Below are positions 14,754 through 21,479 of a stretch of DNA of 25,160 nucleotides, in pieces; the first letter of the stretch is position 1; each line of letters starts with the position of its first letter. The position numbers and the translations under genes were made by a program. The stretch lies in assembly GCA_023412275.1 (NCBI GenBank), contig JAEYNY010000041.1, positions 1 through 25,160 of the forward strand, written 5' to 3'. Source of the DNA: Bacillota bacterium. Its GTDB lineage: Bacteria > Bacillota > Clostridia > Acetivibrionales > DSM-1351. The notes beneath the pieces were generated by a model. It saw only the letters and a list, made by a program, of their open reading frames with translations, had not been told where the DNA came from and ran no database searches.

Positions 14754-16040
14754 TTAGTTAAATTTTGCGTTCTCTGTCAAAAGTTTAATTGTCTTTCTGA
14801 ATGCGATATCATTCTTTACATATTCAAGATCTTCAGGTCTCAATGTCTTTTTAAGCTCTTCAACAGGTTGCTTGTATGCTTCTGCTGTCTTTGTGATTTC
14901 TTCTTCTACATCTGCGTCAGTTGCTTCAACATTTTCAACCTTACTGATCTTTTCAATTACCAGCTGAATCTTAACTTCATTTGCAGCTCTTTCTCTGAAC
15001 TGGCCTCTGAAGCCTTCAAAATCAGTTCCCATGATTTCCAGATATCTCTGAAGGTCAAGGCCCTGATAACGGAGTCTCATATCGAAGTCTCTTGCCATGG
15101 CATCAATGTGCTTCTCAACCATAACGTTTGGTACATCAACAGTTGCATTTCCAACAACAGCTTGGATTACGCTTTCTTCAGTATCACGTTCTGCTTTGTT
15201 TTTTGCACCTTCTTCAAGTTTATTTCTCAAGTCCTTCTTATATTCTTCGAGAGTATCAAACTCGCTTATATCCTTGGCAAATTCATCATCAACCGTAGGC
15301 AATTCCTTTACTTTTATTTCCTTAACCAATACTTTGAATAATGCTTCTTTACCATTCAAATCTTCTTTGCCATATTCTTCAGGGAAAGTTACCTTTACAT
15401 CAACATCATCTGCAATATTCTTTCCGATAAGTTGGTCTTCAAAGCCAGGAATGAATGTTCCTGAACCTATAACAAGACTGTAGTCCTCACCTTTTCCACC
15501 TTCGAATGGAACTGAATCAATAAAACCTTCAAAGTCGATTACTGCTGTATCACCTGATTGTATAGGTCTGTCTGTAACAGAAACAAGACGTGCATTCTTT
15601 TCAACAACCTTGTTGAATTCATTTTCTACATCTTCATCAGTTACGTTAGCTTCAGCCTTTTTAACCTCTACGCCCATGTAAGCTCCGAGCTCAACTTCAG
15701 GCTTAACAGTAACCTTTGCTGTAAAGATCAGGTTCTCTTTGTTTCCTATTTGTACTATATCAATTTCAGGTCTGTCTACTGGATGAATATTGTTCTCTTC
15801 TATAGCATTATCATATGCTTCTGAGCATACAATATTTATTGCATCATCATAAAGTGCCTGTTCGCCGTAATAACGTTCAATGATATTTCTTGGAGCTTTA
15901 CCTTTTCTGAAGCCCGGTACATTGAACTTCTTTACATTTTTCAAGTATGATTGCTGCATTCCCTCTTCAAACTTAGCTGCATCAACTTCTATCTCAAGCT
16001 GTACAACATTCTTTTCAACATTTTCAACTTTTACTTTCAT
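14754..16040 (-). CDS. tig: Trigger factor, ribosome-bound chaperone and prolyl isomerase
   Basis: Trigger factor docks at the ribosome exit tunnel and shields new chains. The 428-residue protein has the ribosome-binding domain with the signature GFRKGKAPR at 43-51, an FKBP-type isomerase domain at about 155-245 (SGDTAVIDFEGFIDSVPFEGG through FPEEYG) and a helical C-terminal chaperone domain. A GGGAGGAAG sequence lies upstream of the ATG. It is the first gene of the tig-clpP-clpX group and has a good promoter candidate about 130 bp upstream. Confidence 0.98.
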   Translation of the reverse strand: MKVKVENVEKNVVQLEIEVDAAKFEEGMQQSYLKNVKKFNVPGFRKGKAPRNIIERYYGEQALYDDAINIVCSEAYDNAIEENNIHPVDRPEIDIVQIGNKENLIFTAKVTVKPEVELGAYMGVEVKKAEANVTDEDVENEFNKVVEKNARLVSVTDRPIQSGDTAVIDFEGFIDSVPFEGGKGEDYSLVIGSGTFIPGFEDQLIGKNIADDVDVKVTFPEEYGKEDLNGKEALFKVLVKEIKVKELPTVDDEFAKDISEFDTLEEYKKDLRNKLEEGAKNKAERDTEESVIQAVVGNATVDVPNVMVEKHIDAMARDFDMRLRYQGLDLQRYLEIMGTDFEGFRGQFRERAANEVKIQLVIEKISKVENVEATDADVEEEITKTAEAYKQPVEELKKTLRPEDLEYVKNDIAFRKTIKLLTENAKFN

Positions 16041-16168
16041 TTAACAAACTTCCTCCCGGTATTTAGTTTTATTTTTATTAATTTTATCCGTCATTTACAT
16101 TGGTTGATTTAACTGCGGTGTAATTATGTTACCTCTAATTACCTAACACTCTAAAAATTAACCACTCA

Positions 16169-16198
16169 ATTATACCACAAACAATATTACAATTCCAA
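16169..16198 (-). promoter_or_regulatory. Sigma-A type promoter of tig
   Basis: On the minus strand TTGGAA, an 18-bp spacer and a perfect TATAAT (plus-strand 16193-16198 and 16169-16174). Transcription would start near 16162, giving a leader of about 120 bases in which I see no strong structure. Confidence 0.5.
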
Positions 16199-16275
16199 GT
16201 GTAACCTTAATTATATGCTAAATTTTAAACTTTCGCTTATATCAGCCTTTTCACCGCTTTTTTATTTGGGAAAAC

Positions 16276-16977
16276 CTATATGATTTTAAAAGGTTTAAAG
16301 TTTAAATAATCTGCTGAAACAAGTTTTAACTCGATACCTTCATACTCTCCCTCGATTGCCCCTTTTATACCTTCACCATGCAAATGACCGTAATAACACT
16401 CTTTTATTTCGTATTTCTTCATTATATCAATAAACCCTGTCATAGGGCTTTTGACAGTAACCGGTGGATAATGCATAAATACCATCATACGTGAAAGTTC
16501 CAGCTTTAACGCTGCCTTGATGGATAACTCCAATCGTTCTATTTCCCTCTTGTATATTTTCTCATCGTCTTTTTTAAAATCTTCTTCGCCCGGGCCCTTC
16601 CATCCCCTCGTACCGCACACCGCAACTTTTTCCAACTCAAAGGCATTGTTATGCATAAAAGATATGGTACTCAAGTTGTTCTCTGTCAGATACTTATTAA
16701 GTTTTGACGAAGTAGTCCACCAATAATCATGATTTCCCTTGGAAATTACTTTTTTCCCCGGTAAATCTTCTATAAACCTGAAATCCTCGTAAGCACTATC
16801 TATATATGTGGCCCAGGAAACATCACCGGGAATAATAACAGTGTCATTTTGAGAAACATTGCTTATCCAGTTTTCTTTTAGCTTTTCCATATAGTTTGAC
16901 CATCTGCCACCAAAAACATCCATTGGCTTGTCTATCCCCAAGGCAAGATGAAGGTCTGCTATTGTAAAAATTGACAT
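16276..16977 (-). CDS. Calcineurin-type metallophosphoesterase
   Basis: The 233-residue protein carries the full dimetal signature of this superfamily: D8 and H10 in IADLHL, D52 in PGDVSW, N82 and H83 in KGNHDYWW, H169 in MHYPP, and H198/H200 in YGHLHG. The GGRW and GDVSWA context is typical of a conserved Firmicutes group annotated only as metallophosphoesterase; its natural substrate is not known to me. It starts 21 bp after uvrC on the same strand, so both are probably one transcript. No clear terminator follows. Confidence 0.92.
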   Translation of the reverse strand: MSIFTIADLHLALGIDKPMDVFGGRWSNYMEKLKENWISNVSQNDTVIIPGDVSWATYIDSAYEDFRFIEDLPGKKVISKGNHDYWWTTSSKLNKYLTENNLSTISFMHNNAFELEKVAVCGTRGWKGPGEEDFKKDDEKIYKREIERLELSIKAALKLELSRMMVFMHYPPVTVKSPMTGFIDIMKKYEIKECYYGHLHGEGIKGAIEGEYEGIELKLVSADYLNFKPFKII

Positions 16978-16998
16978 ATAAACTTTTCTCTTTCCTAT

Positions 16999-18840
16999 TT
17001 AATTAAAATATTCATAAATCTTTTTTGCTATTTTCTCGCTAATACCGTCTACTTCCTGTAACTGTGCAATATCTGCTTTTTTGATAGCAGCAACCGATTT
17101 AAAATGTCTGATAAGGGCTTTTTTTCGGGTTTGGCCTATCCCCTCTATTTCATCAAGTTCTGACTTGACATAACGTTTTTCTCTTAGTTTTCTATTATAC
17201 TCAACGGCAACTCTGTGAGTCTCATCCTGTATTTCCGTAATAAGTCTTAACAAAGGAATATTCGCCGTTAAATCATACTCATTTCCCATGTAAACCAGTG
17301 ACTTTGTTCGGTGTCTGTCGTCTTTGGCCATACCTGCTATTTTAAAATTATAGCCAAGTTCCTCAACCACCTGTTTGGCTGCATTAACATGGTTTAAGCC
17401 TCCATCTACAAGTATTAAGTCCGGCAATTTTGAGAATTTAGCATTTTCAGTAGCCTCTTCCTTTTCACGCTTTGCACGGTTCAATCTTCTGAACAAAGTC
17501 TCCTGCATACTTCCATAATCATTTTGCTGCTCTATGGACTTCATTTTAAATTTTCTGTATTCTTGCCTGGCAGGTCTTCCATTTTCAAATACTACCATAG
17601 AAGCTACTATTTCCGATGAGCCCGTATTGGATATGTCATAGGATTCAATCCTTGCGGGAGCTTCTTCCAATCCTAACAGTTTTACCAACTGAGACATTCC
17701 TTCCGCAGGCACTGTACCTTCTCTGTTTTGACGTTCTCTGTGAAGTTTTAGTGTAATTTCAGCATTTTCCGATACCATATGAACAAGCTTTACCAAGTCC
17801 CCTCTTTGGGGCACCCTTAAAGTTACCTTAAAGCCTCTCTTTTCAGTAAGCCATTTTGATATAGTTTCGCTGTCGTCTATTTCACTCTGGAGCACTATTT
17901 CCGAAGGAACATACTGAACTGTAGTGTAAAACTGCTTTATAAACGTGGATAGAGAATAACCCTTATCCTCGCCTGCCTCACCCTCAAATATAAAATGTTC
18001 CCTTCCTATAACTCTACCATTTCTTACAAAAAACACCTGTATACATAAGTCTGTGGAGTCAGCAGAATAACCTATTATATCTCTGTCCTCCAAATCTGTT
18101 GATAATACCTTCTGAGATTCCGACAGTTGCTTTATACTCGTTATTTTATTTCGCAGCATTGCCGCCTTCTCAAAGTCTAACTGTTCTGCGGCACTTTCCA
18201 TTTGTATACGAATATCATTTATTATTTCGTCATACTGCCCGCCTAAAAATCGGCATATTTTCTTCATCATTTCCCTGTATTCATCCCGATTTACCCCACC
18301 TTGGCAGGGAGCCAAGCACTGCTTCATGTGGTAGTTCAGGCAGGGGCGGGTTTTACCAATATCTCTGGGCAAATTTTTATTACAGGTTTTAAGAGGAAAC
18401 AGTTTTTTCAAAGTATCTATGGTATCATTAACCGCAAAACCACTAGAGTAAGGTCCAAAATATCTTGCACCGTCCTTTTCCACTCTTCTGGTCTTCAGAA
18501 TTCTGGGGTATTCCTCGTTTAAAGTTACCTTTATATATGGGTAATGTTTATCATCTTTAAGAAGGATGTTATATTTGGGCTTATACTTTTTTATAAGATT
18601 ACATTCAAGCATAAGTGCTTCAACTTCCGAGTCAACTACAATATATTCAAATTCGCTGACCTTGGAAACCATTGCCTGAACCTTGGGAGGGTGGTTTGCA
18701 GACTGTTGGAAGTACTGTCTTACCCGGTTTTTGAGTACAACAGCCTTACCTACATATATAACCACTCCGTTGGCATCTTTCATTATATATACACCTGATT
18801 TGTCGGGTAACTTTTTCAGTTCTTCCTGAATATCAAACAA
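16999..18840 (-). CDS. uvrC: UvrABC excision nuclease subunit C (TTG start)
   Basis: UvrC makes both cuts in nucleotide excision repair. Domains in order: GIY-YIG nuclease (GVYIMKD at 16-22, IYVGKA at 28-33), the four-Cys cluster C153, C167, C175, C179 that in E. coli UvrC holds a 4Fe-4S centre, the UvrB-binding UVR helix pair at about 205-240, an RNase H-like nuclease domain from about 380 (SYDISNTGS), and tandem helix-hairpin-helix at the end (EIEGIGQTRKKAL, EVDGISEKIAKKI). The 613-residue length is normal. The reading frame has only a TTG as start, 5 bases after GAGGTGA; a nearby ATG is out of frame. A GC-rich hairpin lies about 45 bp upstream. Confidence 0.97.
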   Translation of the reverse strand: MFDIQEELKKLPDKSGVYIMKDANGVVIYVGKAVVLKNRVRQYFQQSANHPPKVQAMVSKVSEFEYIVVDSEVEALMLECNLIKKYKPKYNILLKDDKHYPYIKVTLNEEYPRILKTRRVEKDGARYFGPYSSGFAVNDTIDTLKKLFPLKTCNKNLPRDIGKTRPCLNYHMKQCLAPCQGGVNRDEYREMMKKICRFLGGQYDEIINDIRIQMESAAEQLDFEKAAMLRNKITSIKQLSESQKVLSTDLEDRDIIGYSADSTDLCIQVFFVRNGRVIGREHFIFEGEAGEDKGYSLSTFIKQFYTTVQYVPSEIVLQSEIDDSETISKWLTEKRGFKVTLRVPQRGDLVKLVHMVSENAEITLKLHRERQNREGTVPAEGMSQLVKLLGLEEAPARIESYDISNTGSSEIVASMVVFENGRPARQEYRKFKMKSIEQQNDYGSMQETLFRRLNRAKREKEEATENAKFSKLPDLILVDGGLNHVNAAKQVVEELGYNFKIAGMAKDDRHRTKSLVYMGNEYDLTANIPLLRLITEIQDETHRVAVEYNRKLREKRYVKSELDEIEGIGQTRKKALIRHFKSVAAIKKADIAQLQEVDGISEKIAKKIYEYFN

Positions 18841-18883
18841 TCATCTCACCTCTTCATATGTTCGTTTTGTCTTAACTAAACAC

Positions 18884-18928
18884 AATGCCGCCTGTATCAC
18901 GCTTATAAAGCGGGAGCAGAAGCGGCAT
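18884..18928 (-). other. Hairpin in the uvrC upstream region
   Basis: ATGCCGC and GCGGCAT form an outer stem, with an inner CGCTT/AAGCG stem, giving two arms without a following T-run. It may be part of the end of the HPr transcript or of the uvrC leader. Seen as structure only. Confidence 0.4.
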
Positions 18929-18935
18929 ATAGGAC

Positions 18936-18969
18936 AAAAAGCTGTGACCTCAATATCATAAGCCACAGC
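18936..18969 (-). terminator. Terminator after the HPr-like gene
   Basis: On the minus strand GCTGTG and CACAGC close a hairpin followed by TTTTTG. It lies about 40 bp after the HPr-like stop codon and ahead of uvrC. Confidence 0.55.
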
Positions 18970-19011
18970 CGTAAATCAATATCAAATAAACTTAAAATTT
19001 ATGATTTGTCT

Positions 19012-19269
19012 CTAAAAACCAACAGTAAAATACTCTGATATTTCATCTGCTGCTTTTTTTTCATCTTCTCCGTCAGTAATTATTGTAATGGCAGCGTTCC
19101 TTTCAACTCCCAGCGAAAGCAACCCTAAAAGGCTTTTTGCATTTGCTCTTCTCTCACCCTTTTCCAACCATATGCTGGAACTATAACCGGATACTTTCTG
19201 AACAAGCAATGCCGCAGCTTTGGAATCCAATCCTGCAGGGCAGTTTATCGTAACTTTAGTAGATATCAT
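19012..19269 (-). CDS. HPr-like protein with Asp replacing the PTS histidine (Crh-like)
   Basis: The 85-residue protein has the HPr fold signature: GLDSKAAALLVQ at 13-24 aligns with the active site GLHARPA of HPr, and NAKSLLGLLSLGV at 43-55 aligns with the Ser46 region. The catalytic His15 is Asp, Arg17 is Lys and Pro18 is Ala, so it cannot carry phosphate for the PTS. Ser46, target of HPr kinase, is kept. This combination is that of Crh in B. subtilis (Gln15), a CcpA co-regulator of carbon catabolite repression. Crh-like function is inference. It has its own promoter and terminator and stands apart from PTS genes. Confidence 0.88.
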   Translation of the reverse strand: MISTKVTINCPAGLDSKAAALLVQKVSGYSSSIWLEKGERRANAKSLLGLLSLGVERNAAITIITDGEDEKKAADEISEYFTVGF

Positions 19270-19314
19270 CCTTGTGCTCCCCCATTTTTTTATAAACTCG
19301 CCAATATATCATCT

Positions 19315-19343
19315 ATTATACAAAAAAGAACATACAAAATCAA
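19315..19343 (-). promoter_or_regulatory. Sigma-A type promoter of the HPr-like gene
   Basis: On the minus strand TTGATT, exactly 17 bp, and a perfect TATAAT (plus-strand 19338-19343 and 19315-19320). It begins just past the stop codon of the bactofilin-like gene, so the HPr-like gene can be expressed independently of that operon. Confidence 0.6.
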
Positions 19344-19348
19344 ATAGG

Positions 19349-20254
19349 TCATTTTTTATTTGTAGCAATTGTATTCTTTCCAAAACCGGTATCAATAATT
19401 GTACCTATCCCCAAAAATGCCATTGAGTATTGCAGTATTATAAAACATATTCCATATATTAGCATTGCTGTATAGGAGCCGCTTTGTATGAGTATTAACG
19501 GAACTATTTTAAGGATGCTTACAAGTATTTGGCCTACTAAAAACTGTATATATATTGTTGTCCTATCATAATTTTCTTTAAAAATTAATGTCCCGACGAA
19601 AATACTGGCAACTATATCAGCGAACATAAGGAACAGCACATAAAATATGGGAGCAACCATCAAGAATAAAAGAAATATTACGATAATTGTAAATCCTATA
19701 ACTACCAGCCCGCCCAATATCATACGTCTGGAGATCCCTTTGCTCATCTTATAGGACATAACACGGTATCTTCCGGGAAAAATACTTATTAATATGAATC
19801 CCGCCACAAGTGTTATTATAGACAATATAATAAGGCCATTTATAATTATTCCGTTTGATTTAAACAATGATATAAGATCAACGTCTATATTAACTTTTGT
19901 ACCGTTTATTATTACATTGTTTTCACTTCTAAGTTTCCCTAAAGATACAACATTTCCCTGTATTAAAGAATTATCCTTAATATAAACATCCCCAAAAACC
20001 GAAACAACATCTCCGCCTATCATGCCGTTTATGGCAGCCTTTCCGAAGACAACAATTACGCTTCCGTTTATATTGGTCTCGATATCTGCATCACCTATAA
20101 CGACGGTAACATTCCCCATGCTATGCTGTGTTATTAACTTATCTTCAAAAAATACCAACTTATTTGAAAAGTTAAACTCCGATGCCGATGCTATACAGGG
20201 TATAAATAGTAAGAGCAACAGTGATACTAAGATTACCTTGATCTTTCTGTTCAT
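19349..20254 (-). CDS. Bactofilin-like polymer-forming domain membrane protein
   Basis: The 301-residue protein starts with a signal peptide (about 1-25, ending ASA), then a short beta-helix of repeated V-x-G-x-A/G units at about 45-120 (VVIGDADI, VVFGKAAI, SVFGDVYI), the pattern of polymer-forming/bactofilin-like domains, then at least four membrane helices from about 134 to 290. The beta-helix would face outside. Its start overlaps the anti-sigma stop by 4 bp, so it is the third gene of the sigma operon and probably takes part in, or is controlled by, that envelope stress circuit. Function is unknown; the domain call rests on repeat pattern. Confidence 0.8.
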   Translation of the reverse strand: MNRKIKVILVSLLLLLFIPCIASASEFNFSNKLVFFEDKLITQHSMGNVTVVIGDADIETNINGSVIVVFGKAAINGMIGGDVVSVFGDVYIKDNSLIQGNVVSLGKLRSENNVIINGTKVNIDVDLISLFKSNGIIINGLIILSIITLVAGFILISIFPGRYRVMSYKMSKGISRRMILGGLVVIGFTIIVIFLLFLMVAPIFYVLFLMFADIVASIFVGTLIFKENYDRTTIYIQFLVGQILVSILKIVPLILIQSGSYTAMLIYGICFIILQYSMAFLGIGTIIDTGFGKNTIATNKK

Positions 20255-20817
20255 TGTGCTCCTCCATTACCCGATTTTACCATTCGGATAAAAAGTCCTT
20301 GTGTTACTAACAGTAAAATACCCAGTATCATATATGCATAATAGTACGTTTTGTAAATGGAAGCGGTAACACCAACAACAGCTATGGCTAAGCCCTTAAC
20401 CATACTTAAGGCTGCTGATAAAAAGTCCTTGACCATCTCCATTGTAAGGTGGGTCTGCTGTATTAATCCGATAGGCTTGTTTAAAACTTCCCACATTATA
20501 CTTCCAAAAACAATTATAAATATCAAGGAAACAGCCATTAATAATATATTGTATACAAAAACATTATCGTCTTTTTGTTTTTGGTACATATAAGCTTCTT
20601 TTTCAATTCTATTCAGAACTTGAAGTTCAAAATCTTCAGGAGGTTCCAGAAACTCTGTATCCTGTTCGATTTCGGTAAATATCTGCTGCATACTGGTGAA
20701 TTCTTCCGAACATTTCTCACAATTTTTGAGGTGCTGTTTTAGCTTTGCCTGCTCAATATCATTTAAGTCTCTGTCAAAATATCTCATTATATAATTTTGT
20801 GATTCATTACAGTTCAT
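20251..20817 (-). CDS. Anti-sigma factor with zinc-binding (ZAS) motif
   Basis: The 188-residue protein has the N-terminal zinc anti-sigma motif C3-x25-H29-x3-C33-x2-C36, a cytoplasmic coil to about 85, a membrane helix at about 86-106 and further hydrophobic segments at about 132-155 and 159-180. The ZAS domain would hold the ECF sigma factor until an envelope signal releases it. It overlaps the sigma gene by 4 bp (ATGA) and the bactofilin-like gene by 4 bp. The signal is not shown by sequence. Confidence 0.9.
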   Translation of the reverse strand: MNCNESQNYIMRYFDRDLNDIEQAKLKQHLKNCEKCSEEFTSMQQIFTEIEQDTEFLEPPEDFELQVLNRIEKEAYMYQKQKDDNVFVYNILLMAVSLIFIIVFGSIMWEVLNKPIGLIQQTHLTMEMVKDFLSAALSMVKGLAIAVVGVTASIYKTYYYAYMILGILLLVTQGLFIRMVKSGNGGAQ

Positions 20818-21368
20818 AATACCTCCTCCTTTCTTGCACTCTCAAGCTTTTCCTTTAACATGAGCCTCGCCCTGTAAAGACGGTTTTTTATAATTGACAT
20901 TGGCTCGTTTAATATCTTTGTCATTTCTTCGTATGACATTCCTCGATTATGAAAAAGTACTATTAATATTTTATACTTTTCCGGCAGTTCATCTATAGCC
21001 TTTTTTATCAATTGAGATCTTTGATGCTTTATTACTGCTTCTTCAGGTGTATCAACCTCACTTGAAACTCCGATTGCATCGTCCAGTGTAACAGTGTCCT
21101 GTTTTTTCTTCCTGAGGGTATCCAGACATAAATTGGAGGTAATTTTTACAATCCATGTAGACATTTTAAACTCCGGATTGTATTTATCAAGAGAACGGTA
21201 AAGCCTGATAAAAACCTCCTGACATACATCGTGTACCTCTTCCTTGTCCGATATCATTTTATATACAACGCTGTAGACCAGCTTCTTATACCTGGTAACG
21301 ATTTCCTCAAACGCACTGCTATCGCCATTCACGCACTGAGACACCAGTTCTGCATCCGTAAGTGCCAA
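20814..21368 (-). CDS. ECF-type RNA polymerase sigma factor
   Basis: The protein has sigma region 2 (about 20-88, with DVCQEVFIRLYRSL at 47-60 and MSTWIVKITSNLCLDTLR) and region 4 (about 122-175, with LPEKYKILIVLFHNRGMSYEEM and the IIKNRLYRAR recognition helix), and lacks region 3, as ECF factors do. I chose a TTG start at 21368: AGGGGGGTGA lies 8 bases upstream and the product starts MALTDAELV, the usual ECF N-terminus (184 residues). An in-frame ATG at 21389 would add seven residues but has no ribosome binding site and would place that G-run inside the gene. It is co-translated with its anti-sigma factor. Confidence 0.9.
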   Translation of the reverse strand: MALTDAELVSQCVNGDSSAFEEIVTRYKKLVYSVVYKMISDKEEVHDVCQEVFIRLYRSLDKYNPEFKMSTWIVKITSNLCLDTLRKKKQDTVTLDDAIGVSSEVDTPEEAVIKHQRSQLIKKAIDELPEKYKILIVLFHNRGMSYEEMTKILNEPMSIIKNRLYRARLMLKEKLESARKEEVL

Positions 21369-21479
21369 GAGTTGATTCACCCCCCTCATAGAATATCATC
21401 TTAAAGGTTTTAATTTATCTTTCCCCAAAAGAGTTAATACAATAGTTACGTGATCAATTAAAATATGTCTGAATTATAT

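Noticed and set aside
14868..15824. Plus-strand open frames opposite tig
   Set aside because: Low-complexity translations opposite a well conserved trigger factor gene, without start signals.
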